This document shows positions 1 to 7,742 of a DNA stretch of 31,471 nucleotides, in pieces; within the stretch, counting starts at the first letter, position 1, and each line of letters opens with the position of its first letter. A program made the position numbers and the translations under genes. Source of the stretch: Desulfuromonadaceae bacterium (GTDB taxonomy: Bacteria; Desulfobacterota; Desulfuromonadia; Desulfuromonadales; Geopsychrobacteraceae); contig WTCI01000014.1 of assembly GCA_013138655.1 (NCBI GenBank), positions 1 to 31,471 of the forward strand, given 5' to 3'. The notes beneath the pieces are model-generated. The model did no database searches. It was not told the DNA's origin and was given only the letters and a program-made list of their open reading frames with translations.

Positions 1-731
1 CGTTTGCCGACAATCAGGAAAGCCTGCTCAACGGGTTCACCCTTGGTGCCAGCGACTCCCTCAAACTCTCAACCGAGCTGAATGAGTTGAGCGCACGCCT
101 GCAGGGACACCTGAAGCGCTGGCAGCGGCTGCTTGACCTGCGCCAGAGCAAAGAGCAACTGCAAAAAATGGCGTTAACAGATCCCTTAACCGAACTCGGC
201 AACCGAACCACCTTCGACATGAGCATCAAGCAGGCCTCGGCCCGCACCCAGCGCTCCGGTTCTCCCTATTCATTACTGATGATCGACCTTGATCATTTTA
301 AAGGATTCAACGACTGCTACGGGCATCAGGCCGGTGATAAGGTTCTCAAACATGTCGCCGAGGCAATTCGCAACTCAGCCCGCGAGGCCGACATCTGTTG
401 CCGTTACGGCGGCGAGGAATTTGTGGTTATTCTTCCGGATACTGATGCAAAATCAGCCGAAGTTTTGGCGAACAGAATTCACAAACAGGTGGCCTTGGTC
501 TCACGTCGGCTGCACCTTAAGCAACAACCACTGACCGTCAGTATCGGCGTCAGCTGTGCCGATCAAAAGGGCTCAATACACCCGACACACCTGATTGAAG
601 AAGCTGACCGGGCACTTTACCGGGCCAAGGAAAACGGTCGTAACCGCACTGAAACCTGGCGGCCGCCAAGCTACCCCACGAGCATCGATTATGACTATAT
701 GCCGACCCGCGAACTCGCTTTCGGCACCTGA
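1..731 (+). CDS. Diguanylate cyclase (GGDEF domain), 5' end outside the window
   Basis: The reading frame is open from the left edge (first full codon at position 3), so the TTG at 87 is only an internal codon and the true start lies upstream. The visible part holds a helical linker that leads into a full GGDEF domain. This domain makes cyclic di-GMP from two GTP molecules. Counting from 87, the active-site signature is GGEEF at residues 108-112, a functional variant of GGDEF. An RxxD inhibitory site (READ, residues 99-102) lies five residues upstream, so product feedback inhibition is expected. The DPLTELGNR and DLDHFKGFND motifs are also present. The N-terminal sensor is not visible. The gene converges on a PilZ receptor gene, which suggests both act in c-di-GMP control of motility. 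Confidence 0.93.
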   Translation, partial: FADNQESLLNGFTLGASDSLKLSTELNELSARLQGHLKRWQRLLDLRQSKEQLQKMALTDPLTELGNRTTFDMSIKQASARTQRSGSPYSLLMIDLDHFKGFNDCYGHQAGDKVLKHVAEAIRNSAREADICCRYGGEEFVVILPDTDAKSAEVLANRIHKQVALVSRRLHLKQQPLTVSIGVSCADQKGSIHPTHLIEEADRALYRAKENGRNRTETWRPPSYPTSIDYDYMPTRELAFGT

Positions 732-752
732 TGTCCGTTAGCCGAACAACAA

Positions 753-788
753 AAAAAGCCTGTAACCGGATTCGGTTGCAGGCTTTTT
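753..788 (+). terminator. Rho-independent terminator after the GGDEF gene
   Basis: A 10-bp perfect outer stem (AAAAAGCCTG pairing with CAGGCTTTTT) continues through AACCG/CGGTT around a GATT loop, with one G-T wobble. It lies about 20 bases after the TGA and ends in a T-run. The A-run on its left would let it work in both directions, which suits a convergent gene pair. Confidence 0.85.
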
Positions 789-798
789 CAATTTAGGC

Positions 799-822
799 GG
801 GGACAGTATTTTATTCTGCCCC
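799..822. repeat. Short palindrome with GGGGACAG/CTGcCCC ends
   Basis: A 24-base near-perfect palindrome: GGGGaCAGtAT pairs with ATtCTGcCCC with two symmetric mismatches. It sits between convergent genes. Palindromes with GGGGACAG-type ends are, from memory, frequent dispersed repeats in related genomes and are sometimes linked to TnpA-REP transposases. No transposase is present here. Confidence 0.5.
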
Positions 823-823
823 G

Positions 824-889
824 GTAGGGGCGAACCTGTGTGTCCACCCGGATTATAACCATTTCGTAGGGGCGCCGCAAGCGGCGCCC
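824..889. repeat. Two REP-like hairpin units beginning GTAGGGGCG
   Basis: Two units start with the same nine bases, GTAGGGGCG, at 824-832 and 866-874. The second forms a very strong stem (GGGCGCCGC against GCGGCGCCC, 870-889). The first has a degenerate stem. The same head sequence occurs twice, in opposite orientation, at 19484-19557, so this is a dispersed repeat family and not a local structure. Confidence 0.6.
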
Positions 890-938
890 TCTTACAATCA
901 CGACGCCACCGCGAACCCTATGTTCGGACGGACGTCAG

Positions 939-1613
939 CTAACTGTCGCCCTCACCGGCTCCCATCACTTTGACCTTCAAACGCAACTGCTTACGCTGTT
1001 CAGCCAGACAGTAAGCGACGATGGTATCCTCGTTTTCCTCTCCAAGATCAACAAATTTCAATGCCGCCTCCATCCCCCCATGGACCATTTCAAAGGTTCG
1101 CACCACCGTTGCGACACACTCGACAACCCGCGCTTCCGGAGCGTCAAACACGATCTCCAGACCGATTTCGGTTCCATCCCTGAGTTTTTTTTCGACCGGC
1201 AGCCGCAAACCACCACCACTGATGTTCACTGACGTCTGAATCGACTTGACGAGAGGATTTTCTTCGCTCAGCACCCAATAACTCACCGAAAGGTCAGCAT
1301 CGACCCGGAAGTTGGCGCGTTTCTGAACATGGGCGAAAGACTCAACCATCTCCAACTGTAACTTGGCGTCACTCAACACCGAGGTAATTTTCGCCCGAAT
1401 TGACTTGGTCGAACCGGCGACGTCAAAGGAAACCTGGCAAAAATCAGCTTGATTGAGGAGGTCTGCCTTGAGCTGATCCGGCAGGAAGGTAATTTCAAAC
1501 TGTGGGGATGTGGTTGTTTTGGCGACTCCGTCAATCAGTTGCTGTCCGCCATCCTGAAGAGGCAGGACAACCTTGACGACCCGGTAATCTTTTAACTGAT
1601 CCAACACTGACAT
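939..1613 (-). CDS. YcgR-like flagellar brake protein with a PilZ domain
   Basis: A 224-residue cytoplasmic protein with two parts. Residues 1 to about 95 resemble the N-terminal beta-barrel of YcgR-type proteins. Residues 98 to about 210 form a PilZ domain. Both cyclic di-GMP binding motifs are intact: RxxxR (RANFR, residues 99-103) and N-x-S-x-x-G (NISGGG, residues 130-135). YcgR proteins with bound c-di-GMP act on the flagellar motor and slow swimming. ATG start at 1613, with a weak AGGGAT ribosome site upstream. It lies downstream of fliS and a fliT-like gene and converges on a GGDEF gene. The family is clear. The specific motor-brake role is inferred from domain order and location. Confidence 0.82.
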   Translation of the reverse strand: MSVLDQLKDYRVVKVVLPLQDGGQQLIDGVAKTTTSPQFEITFLPDQLKADLLNQADFCQVSFDVAGSTKSIRAKITSVLSDAKLQLEMVESFAHVQKRANFRVDADLSVSYWVLSEENPLVKSIQTSVNISGGGLRLPVEKKLRDGTEIGLEIVFDAPEARVVECVATVVRTFEMVHGGMEAALKFVDLGEENEDTIVAYCLAEQRKQLRLKVKVMGAGEGDS

Positions 1614-1661
1614 AACAGATCCCTGGCAGGATCGAAGACATTAGAAACTGACCGATCCGTT

Positions 1662-2063
1662 TCAGCCAACCCCTCTGATCGACTTCTTAGACCGGGCCGG
1701 CACTTGATGATAGCCGGATACTGCCGCCCGACCCTCCTTCAACTGCGTCAATTCCGCAGTCGTGACGGCCATCATGCCACGGACTCTTGGCAAAAGCAAA
1801 TGATTCATTTCCACAATCTGTTCAAGGAGTTGCATGCGTTCCCGGAACAGTGGATGAACCTGCCAGTGAGTCGAATCCCGAGCAACCTCGGCGAGCAATT
1901 CACGGTCATTTAAGCCCGCCTCTTCCTGCAGTTCATGCAAACGAACTGTGTACTCGCACAGCCTTTCCGGATCGCCCTGACTCAGCAAAACATCGAGATG
2001 GTCAGCATGATCGAGAATGGCCCGATACTGCTGGATGGAGTTTTTCAGGTAGACATCGACCAT
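1662..2063 (-). CDS. Small helical protein after fliS, probable FliT-like flagellar chaperone
   Basis: A 133-residue protein that looks entirely helical, rich in Leu, Glu and Gln, with no signal peptide or membrane segment and a basic tail. I recognise no catalytic motif. It starts 11 bases after the fliS stop and is almost certainly co-transcribed. In many flagellar clusters this slot holds FliT, the export chaperone of the filament cap protein FliD, and the size and helical character fit. Sequence similarity to FliT is too weak to assign by eye, so the call rests on position and fold. A generic FlgN-like chaperone is an alternative. Confidence 0.5.
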   Translation of the reverse strand: MVDVYLKNSIQQYRAILDHADHLDVLLSQGDPERLCEYTVRLHELQEEAGLNDRELLAEVARDSTHWQVHPLFRERMQLLEQIVEMNHLLLPRVRGMMAVTTAELTQLKEGRAAVSGYHQVPARSKKSIRGVG

Positions 2064-2074
2064 AATGCAATCCT

Positions 2075-2506
2075 TTAATAAGCAACAGCGGATCTGTGTT
2101 CACTGGCCCCTGCTGTTTTTTGCTGCTGCTGTTCACGACGATTGATGACTGCAGCTTCAGCAAACGCCTCACGAAGGTCGAGCAGTATTTTTTCAACCGG
2201 CTCCAGCCGTTTTACACCGCTACGGACATTTACTGCAGAGAGTTCCCTGAGCATAAAATCATACAGCCGACCCAAGTCATCGGCGATCTCGCCACCAACC
2301 TCATAATCAAGAGTATTGGAAAACTCGGTAACGATAGCAATGGCTTTACTGATGGCGGTTGCCTTGTCCTCGGCTCGCCCATCCACAATCGCCTGTTTCG
2401 CCTGCCTCACAAAACGGATTGCTCCATCGTAAAGCATAATGAGGATCTGCTCCGGCGAGGCCGTTGTCACTTGATTGCTCTGGTACTGGTTCATATAGGC
2501 ATTCAT
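2075..2506 (-). CDS. fliS: Flagellin export chaperone FliS
   Basis: At 143 residues this has normal FliS length. It opens with the family pattern of Tyr and Gln residues (MNAYMNQYQSNQV), followed by the SPEQILIMLYDGAIRF core that forms the flagellin-binding four-helix bundle. FliS binds the disordered C-terminus of flagellin in the cytoplasm, prevents early polymerisation and delivers it to FlhA. It lies 64 bases after fliD. The ATG at 2506 has a GGGAG ribosome site eight bases upstream. The extended tail (about residues 125-143) is low in complexity, with a Gln run. Confidence 0.95.
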   Translation of the reverse strand: MNAYMNQYQSNQVTTASPEQILIMLYDGAIRFVRQAKQAIVDGRAEDKATAISKAIAIVTEFSNTLDYEVGGEIADDLGRLYDFMLRELSAVNVRSGVKRLEPVEKILLDLREAFAEAAVINRREQQQQKTAGASEHRSAVAY

Positions 2507-2570
2507 CTTTTGTACTCCCTACAAAGTGGAGAACGATAACTTAACTTATGCGGAATAAAGTCAATGTAAC

Positions 2571-3902
2571 TCATTGGTTTCTGATAATCGGCATTGATGC
2601 CAGCTGCTGCATCAGGTAACTGCCCTGCGCATTCAACCCGCTGACCAAGCCTTCCATTGCTGAAAACTGGGCACGCAGGGTTTTTTCCTTCAGTTCTAAC
2701 CTGGCTTCCAGATTCAAAATTCGCTGATCGATACGGCGCATATTGCTATCGGTCCCTTCTTTACGACCAGCATATAAGCCATCGGTATAATCGGTCATAT
2801 CCTCCAGGTATGAAGCAAACTTTGCACTGATTCCCTCAACTCCATCCTGTCCGGCAAACAGACTAATCACCCCTGCATAGTCCCCATCCAAAGCATCTGA
2901 TAATCTCGTGCTGTTTAAAGTTATCGTCCCATCCCGCTGCGTTTCAAATCCCAGTTGCGACAACGTTGAAAAAGACCCGCTTCCATCTTGCGGTGTCACA
3001 AGGAAACCCTGCAGACGACTTTTAATAGAACGAAATGCTGAATCATTTCCCCAGTCGGCTGTTTTCTGATCCGCTATAAAAGTGATAATTTCATTGTAAG
3101 CATCAACAAACTCCTGAATCTTGGCAGTTGTGGCCTCTTTATCAGCCGACACATTCAGAATGGTTGTCGCTTCAGAATCAGCCTTCAACAGTTCCATTGA
3201 AAGCCCGGGGATAGCTTCGACACTGTTGCTGTCACTGTAGATATCAATACCGTCAACGATGATGTGCGCCTGTTTGGCAACCTGGGTATTACTCATAGTC
3301 GGATTAACATCCGTCCCGCCACTCAACCCTGAGCTATCCAGAGAAAAAGACTCGGAGACACTGTCGCCCGTCAGAACCAGACGATAAGGGGTACCGGTTC
3401 CATCGTTGATGATGGCCGCACTGACTCCCAGATCAGCATCATTGATGGCGCTAGCGATCCCTTCTAAAGAATTATTGGTTGCATCGATACTGATCGAGTT
3501 GGCAACCCCGTCGACAGTAAGATTTATGGTTCCGGTACCGAAGGTGGACGCTGCCTTATCAACATACCCCTGGCTGACATCTTTTTGCTGCTGGGCCAGA
3601 TCGACGACCGTCACCTGATAGGAACCGAGACCGGCATTGTTCCCTGCCGTCACCGAAAGATTTTCTTCCGAGCTGCTAAGCACTGCAGCAGAATTCAGTT
3701 CAATTGATGTGTCTATGGCCTCCGCTTTTTCGAGAAAGCTCTTAAGCTTTTCATCCAGTTTCGAAAAAGCATCCAAGCGGCTTTTATAATAAGCCTGGTC
3801 TTTTTCGAGGCGATCGATTGGAAACCGCTCGATCTTCATCAACTCAGTGATAATCGATTCGGTATCTATTCCGGTCGCCAAACCGCCAAAAGTAATAGAC
3901 AT
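2571..3902 (-). CDS. fliD: Flagellar filament cap protein FliD (HAP2)
   Basis: At 443 residues this is of usual FliD length. The N-terminal region carries the family signature (TFGGLATGIDTESIITELM), followed by a heptad-rich helix to about residue 65. The variable exposed domains lie in the middle, and a C-terminal coiled coil (about residues 385-430) precedes the end. FliD caps the growing filament tip and helps flagellin subunits fold into place. The ATG at 3902 has AGGGAG upstream. It sits 34 bases after flaG and 64 bases before fliS, the common late-operon order. Confidence 0.95.
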   Translation of the reverse strand: MSITFGGLATGIDTESIITELMKIERFPIDRLEKDQAYYKSRLDAFSKLDEKLKSFLEKAEAIDTSIELNSAAVLSSSEENLSVTAGNNAGLGSYQVTVVDLAQQQKDVSQGYVDKAASTFGTGTINLTVDGVANSISIDATNNSLEGIASAINDADLGVSAAIINDGTGTPYRLVLTGDSVSESFSLDSSGLSGGTDVNPTMSNTQVAKQAHIIVDGIDIYSDSNSVEAIPGLSMELLKADSEATTILNVSADKEATTAKIQEFVDAYNEIITFIADQKTADWGNDSAFRSIKSRLQGFLVTPQDGSGSFSTLSQLGFETQRDGTITLNSTRLSDALDGDYAGVISLFAGQDGVEGISAKFASYLEDMTDYTDGLYAGRKEGTDSNMRRIDQRILNLEARLELKEKTLRAQFSAMEGLVSGLNAQGSYLMQQLASMPIIRNQ

Positions 3903-3936
3903 ATCATATCTCCCTGGAACTTCTTATACAGCCGTA

Positions 3937-4284
3937 TCAGCTTTGGATATCGACAATATTGCCACGCAGATCTTCCAGCGTTGCTTTGAGTTCCAGTAGC
4001 TCCTCAGCTGGAACTTGACGAATCACTTCATCAGTTTCCCGGTCGACAATCTTGACCACCAGGCCATCTGTACGTTCATCATTTTCAAAACGAACACTGT
4101 AAAGACCATTTTCAGTCAGTGCCTTGATCTGCTTCAGCAATTCTTCCGGTTGAACCTGTTCTTTTTCAACCTGTTCACTCTGTACCAGATCTTCTGCCTT
4201 TTTCCTCGACTCACTGACCTGATCAGAGGCCTTGCTCAACTGAAATTGAGCGGTCCCTTGTAGATTGATGGTTTCAACGTTCAT
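3937..4284 (-). CDS. flaG: FlaG family protein
   Basis: A 115-residue protein. The C-terminal half (about residues 55-112) matches the FlaG family: a short beta segment (LYSVRFENDE), then VVKIVDRETDEVIRQVPAEELL, which is nearly diagnostic. The N-terminal half is charged and likely disordered. FlaG proteins affect filament length in several bacteria, but their biochemical role is unsettled. The ATG at 4284 follows a GGGAGG ribosome site. It lies just downstream of the fliC terminator hairpin, and no separate promoter is evident in the 88-base gap. Transcription may therefore depend on read-through from fliC. Confidence 0.92.
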   Translation of the reverse strand: MNVETINLQGTAQFQLSKASDQVSESRKKAEDLVQSEQVEKEQVQPEELLKQIKALTENGLYSVRFENDERTDGLVVKIVDRETDEVIRQVPAEELLELKATLEDLRGNIVDIQS

Positions 4285-4331
4285 CTTCTCATCCTCCCCC
4301 TGCTAGTAGCCAAACTGATTCAGGGAAAAAT

Positions 4332-4354
4332 GGGGACCGGACAAGCCGGTCCCC
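4332..4354 (-). terminator. Terminator hairpin after fliC
   Basis: A perfect 9-bp GC-rich stem (GGGGACCGG with CCGGTCCCC) closes a five-base loop, and on the minus strand it is followed by ATTTTTCCC. It starts 19 bases beyond the fliC stop codon. The T-run is short (five), so partial read-through into flaG-fliD-fliS is plausible. Confidence 0.85.
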
Positions 4355-4372
4355 GGAAGGTTCGCTCGTAAA

Positions 4373-5191
4373 TTAGCCAAGCAACGACAGTGCCAGTTGC
4401 GGCTGCTGGTTAGCTTGCGCCAGGATCGAAACACCGGCCTGCTGCAGGATACTGTACTTGGTCATATTCGAGGTTTCCTGAGCGATATCCGCATCAAGAA
4501 TCCGTGAACGGGCTGCCGACAGGTTCTCAGAAACGTTCGTCAGGTTGGCGATGGTGGATTCGAAACGGTTCTGCACCGCACCCAGTTGGCCACGTATGGC
4601 GTCAATGGCCGTAATGGCGGAGTCAACAAGACCAATCGCGGAGTTGGCACCTGATTGAGTCGCAACAGTGACAGTATTCACACCCAACGCTGTCGCATTA
4701 GCTGAAGTAATTGTAATTGAAATTGTCTGGCCTGCCTCTGCACCAACGTGGAACAGTGCAGCAGCGGTGCTGCCATTGAGAAGACCACGACCGTTGAAGG
4801 TGGTGTCGCCAGCAATTCGATCCAGCTCTGCAACCAGTTGAGAGACCTCGGAATTCAGAGAAGTCCGGTCGCCGGCGCTGTTGGTATCGTTGGCTGACTG
4901 GATAGCCAGTTCACGCATCCGCTGCAGAATGTTGGTACTCTCCTGCAAAGCACCTTCTGCCGTCTGGGCCAGTGAGATACCGTCGTTGGCATTCCGCACA
5001 GCCTGATTCAGACCGCGAATCTGCGAAGTCATCCGGTTGGAGATCCCCAGACCGGCCGCATCGTCCTTGGCACTGTTGATACGCAGACCGGAAGAGAGGC
5101 GCTGCATTGATTTGTTAAGAGCTGATTGAGAAGTACCCAGGTTACGTTGGGCGTTAAGGGAACCGATGTTCGTGTTAATTGTTAATGCCAT
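4373..5191 (-). CDS. fliC: Flagellin
   Basis: At 272 residues this is a short flagellin. The N-terminal D0/D1 region (1 to about 140) includes [25 protein letters not shown] at 37-47 and the QRMRELAIQ segment at 90-98. The C-terminal D1/D0 region (about 190-272) includes [19 protein letters not shown] and ends in LLG. Only about 50 residues lie between them, rich in Ser, Thr and Ala, so the outer D2/D3 domains are essentially missing. The Ser/Thr in this middle part are candidate sites for the sugar made by the neighbouring operon. The ATG at 5191 follows a GGAGG ribosome site. The leader is about 130 bases, with a FliA-type promoter and a CsrA-like hairpin, so control is likely both transcriptional (FliA) and translational (CsrA/FliW). 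Confidence 0.97.
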   Translation of the reverse strand: MALTINTNIGSLNAQRNLGTSQSALNKSMQRLSSGLRINSAKDDAAGLGISNRMTSQIRGLNQAVRNANDGISLAQTAEGALQESTNILQRMRELAIQSANDTNSAGDRTSLNSEVSQLVAELDRIAGDTTFNGRGLLNGSTAAALFHVGAEAGQTISITITSANATALGVNTVTVATQSGANSAIGLVDSAITAIDAIRGQLGAVQNRFESTIANLTNVSENLSAARSRILDADIAQETSNMTKYSILQQAGVSILAQANQQPQLALSLLG

Positions 5192-5235
5192 GATGTTTCC
5201 TCCATGAATGAGTTTTTTTGCGGGCGTCCTTGCCC
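5192..5235 (-). promoter_or_regulatory. Likely CsrA-binding region in the fliC leader
   Basis: At 5222-5235 the transcript can form GGGC-AAGGAC-GCCC, a short stem with GGA exposed in a six-base loop, the preferred CsrA target shape. A second GGA lies in AUGGAGG at 5202-5208, the fliC ribosome site itself. An upstream site plus one covering the Shine-Dalgarno sequence is the layout known from Bacillus subtilis hag. csrA and fliW are encoded in this window. No binding data; this is inferred from sequence. Confidence 0.6.
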
Positions 5236-5331
5236 TGAGTTAGTTTGTGTTTCTTTACTTACGTTACTGTTCTGGGGGACGCAATATTGAATCCAAGACC
5301 TCCTTTGGCGATAAATTCCCCGTCTTGCATC

Positions 5332-5359
5332 TTCTCGACACAACCTACCGAAAACTTTA
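5332..5359 (-). promoter_or_regulatory. Sigma-28 (FliA)-type promoter of fliC
   Basis: Read on the minus strand: TAAA (continuing GTTTT), 16 bases, then GTCGAGAA. The family consensus is TAAA-N15-GCCGATAA, so the -10 box matches six of eight positions and the spacer is one base longer. A very similar box with the same spacer lies at 19435-19462, which supports both. The start of transcription would be near 5325. Confidence 0.65.
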
Positions 5360-5529
5360 GTTTTTTTATTCTCATGCAACTTGATTAAGATCTTGAAAGT
5401 ATTGGTTTTTTTAGAATTTATGATTTTTTTTTGACGGACTTTAGAGTTTCGTGACCTTTAAATAAAACATTGCCGAAACGTTTGCTACTGAAAGGAAATA
5501 TATTGCAAGAAAACATACTGAAAATAAAA

Positions 5530-5558
5530 TTGATAATTTCCAATAATTTATCTACAAT
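5530..5558 (+). promoter_or_regulatory. Sigma-70-type promoter of the sugar operon
   Basis: TTGATA at 5530-5535, a 17-base spacer, then TACAAT at 5553-5558. Each box differs from consensus at one position and the spacing is ideal. It predicts a leader of about 50 bases before the legB start. Housekeeping control would make the sugar operon independent of the flagellar cascade. Confidence 0.65.
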
Positions 5559-5616
5559 ACATTAAACTCCACGGAATATACAGGCTGCAAACATCTTTCC
5601 AACAAGGAGATGTATT

Positions 5617-6609
5617 TTGAAATTAGCCGAAAAAAAGATTCTCGTCACCGGCGCTGACGGCTTTATTGGTTCACACCTGGTAGAAAGCTTGGTCGAACTG
5701 GGTGCAGATGTCAGGGCATTGAATTGCTACAACTCATTTAATTCCTGGGGCTGGCTCGAAGCAGTCAATTGCCTTGATCAGATAGAAGTCATCAGTGGCG
5801 ATGTCCGCGATCCTCATTTCTGCAAAAAAATCACCAAGGAAATAGATGTCATTTTCCATTTAGCTGCATTGATAGCCATCCCATACTCTTACAGTGCACC
5901 GGATAGTTATGTCGACACCAACGTCAAGGGAACTTTAAATATCTGCCAGGCCGCATTGGAAAACGGCTGTGAGCGGGTTATTCACACCTCAACCAGCGAA
6001 GTTTACGGCACCGCACAATATGTACCGATTGATGAAAAACACCCTCTGCAAGCGCAATCCCCATACAGCGCCAGCAAAATAGCTGCCGACGCGATAGCAA
6101 TAAGCTTTCACAATGCTTTTGACCTGCCGGTCACAATTGTTCGGCCATTTAATACCTACGGTCCCCGCCAATCGGCTCGAGCAGTCATTCCGACCATCAT
6201 CACCCAGATCATTTCCGGTATGAAGGAGATCAAATTGGGCGATGTCACTCCAACGCGCGACTTTAGTTACGTCAAGGACACCTGTCGCGGCTTCATTACT
6301 TTAGCGGAGTGTGATCAGGCGATTGGACAGGCCGTCAATGTTGGCTCAAACTATGAAATTTCTGTGGGGGATACCCTTGGACTGATCAAGGAGTTGATGA
6401 ACAGTGAGGTTCATTTTATCACTGACGACAGTCGCCTGCGGGCTGAGAAATCAGAGGTATTCCGCCTCTGGTGTGACAATTCACTGATCCGGGAGTTGAC
6501 CGGCTTTACGCCGGAATACGATATCCGCCGCGGTTTGCAGAAAACTATCGACTGGTTCACCCAGCCGGAAAACCTGGCCAGATACAAAACCGGTATCTAC
6601 AATGTTTGA
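5617..6609 (+). CDS. legB: NAD-dependent sugar 4,6-dehydratase, LegB type
   Basis: A 330-residue short-chain dehydrogenase-fold sugar enzyme. The NAD-binding glycine motif TGADGFIG is at residues 11-18, the catalytic YxxxK (YSASK) at 150-154, and TSTSEVYG at 124-131 supplies the other active-site residues. RPFNTYGPRQ follows, as in the extended family. LegB converts GDP-GlcNAc to the 4-keto-6-deoxy sugar, the first dedicated step of legionaminic acid synthesis. The start is TTG at 5617, fixed by AAGGAGA six bases upstream and by the conserved N-terminus. The last eight bases overlap legC. The family is firm. LegB over other dehydratases is inferred from the whole operon. Confidence 0.85.
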   Translation: MKLAEKKILVTGADGFIGSHLVESLVELGADVRALNCYNSFNSWGWLEAVNCLDQIEVISGDVRDPHFCKKITKEIDVIFHLAALIAIPYSYSAPDSYVDTNVKGTLNICQAALENGCERVIHTSTSEVYGTAQYVPIDEKHPLQAQSPYSASKIAADAIAISFHNAFDLPVTIVRPFNTYGPRQSARAVIPTIITQIISGMKEIKLGDVTPTRDFSYVKDTCRGFITLAECDQAIGQAVNVGSNYEISVGDTLGLIKELMNSEVHFITDDSRLRAEKSEVFRLWCDNSLIRELTGFTPEYDIRRGLQKTIDWFTQPENLARYKTGIYNV

Positions 6610-7741
6610 GCAAACCTTCGACTTCATCCGCCAACAGTTTGACAACCAAAGCCCTATCCCACTGCATGAACCAACCTTTTGTGGCAATGAAAAACAATAT
6701 CTGGCAGAGTGTATTGACTCAACCTTCGTCTCCAGCGTCGGTGTTTTTGTCGACAAATTCGAACAGGCGGTGGCTGATTTTGTCGGCAGTCAACATGCTG
6801 TGGCAGTCGTCAACGGGACCCAGGCATTGTTTGTAGCGCTTAAATCTCTGGGGGTGGACGCCAGCTGTGAAGTTCTGACGCAATCCCTGACCTTTGTCGC
6901 CACTGCCAACGCTATTCACTACACGGGTGCAGCACCAGTCTTCCTTGATGTAGACCCGCAAACTCTTGGATTGTCCCCGGTCGCTCTCAAAGAGTTCCTG
7001 CAACAACACACGGAGCTGCGCGATGGCCATCGCGTCAATAAGACCAGCGGCCGAACAATCGCCGCCTGCCTGCCGATGCACACCTGTGGGCACCCTTGTC
7101 AGATTGAAGCATTGCAGAAGATCTGTACAGAAAATGGGATTCATTTAATAGAAGATGCAGCGGAAAGTCTTGGCAGCTACACTGCTAAAAAGCATACAGG
7201 CACCTTTGGACGCATGGGAATTTTCAGTTTCAACGGCAACAAGGTGGTCACGACCGGTGGCGGTGGCATGCTGGTCACAGATGATGACGAGCTTGCACAA
7301 AAACTTCGCCACCTGACCACAACTGCCAAAGTGCCGCACCCTTGGGAATTCATCCACGATCAAATTGGATATAACTACCGCATGCCGAATATCAACGCTG
7401 CTCTTGGCCTGGCGCAGATGGAGCAGTTACCACTTCTTTTACAAAAAAAGCGGGGATTGGCAACAAGCTACCGGGAGTTTTTTTGTGGAAGCGAGATCCT
7501 CTATCTGAACGAACCCCCTGGGAGTCAGTCAAATTTTTGGCTAAATACGATCCTTTTGCCGACCGAGGGGCAGAAGGAAGCTTTTCTGGAACAAGCTAAC
7601 CATCAGGGAATCGGTGCCCGCTCCCTCTGGCGACCGATGCACCTGCTCGAAATGTACCGCCATTGCCAACGGGATGCACAAACCAGCGCCGAACAAATCT
7701 ATCGGCAGGCGGTCAATATCCCCAGCAGCGTGAGGCTGTAA
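6602..7741 (+). CDS. legC: PLP-dependent sugar aminotransferase, LegC type
   Basis: A 379-residue member of the DegT/DnrJ/EryC1/StrS aminotransferases. The PLP-binding lysine is K214 within SFNGNKVVTTGGGG, and the EDAAESLGS motif is at 184-192. The ending NIPSSVRL is typical. It should add an amino group at C4 of the keto sugar made by LegB, using glutamate. Translation is coupled: its ATG lies within the legB end, sharing ATGTTTGA. The next gene starts one base after its stop. The LegC name rests on strong overall resemblance and operon context; a PglE- or PseC-like role is the alternative. Confidence 0.87.
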   Translation: MFEQTFDFIRQQFDNQSPIPLHEPTFCGNEKQYLAECIDSTFVSSVGVFVDKFEQAVADFVGSQHAVAVVNGTQALFVALKSLGVDASCEVLTQSLTFVATANAIHYTGAAPVFLDVDPQTLGLSPVALKEFLQQHTELRDGHRVNKTSGRTIAACLPMHTCGHPCQIEALQKICTENGIHLIEDAAESLGSYTAKKHTGTFGRMGIFSFNGNKVVTTGGGGMLVTDDDELAQKLRHLTTTAKVPHPWEFIHDQIGYNYRMPNINAALGLAQMEQLPLLLQKKRGLATSYREFFCGSEILYLNEPPGSQSNFWLNTILLPTEGQKEAFLEQANHQGIGARSLWRPMHLLEMYRHCQRDAQTSAEQIYRQAVNIPSSVRL

Positions 7742-7742
7742 T

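Larger units (their letters stand above)
5192..5616. other. Divergent control region between fliC and legB
   Basis: This 425-base region is A/T-rich, mainly from 5390 to 5600. It carries the fliC leader and sigma-28-like promoter on the minus strand (5192-5359) and a sigma-70-like promoter with a short leader for legB on the plus strand (5530-5616). The middle (about 5360-5529) has A- and T-tracts but no site I can name. An open frame across 5182-5379 on the minus strand has no coding character and is treated as untranslated leader. Confidence 0.75.

Noticed and set aside
5301..5325. A possible sigma-54 promoter upstream of fliC (GG-N10-GC spacing on the minus strand)
   Set aside because: Only the GG and GC dinucleotides match. 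The TGGCAC and TTGCA contexts are absent, and a better FliA-type box lies next to it.
5182..5379. A 65-residue open frame overlapping the fliC start
   Set aside because: It spans the predicted promoter and leader, has no ribosome site I can support, and its composition is not protein-like.
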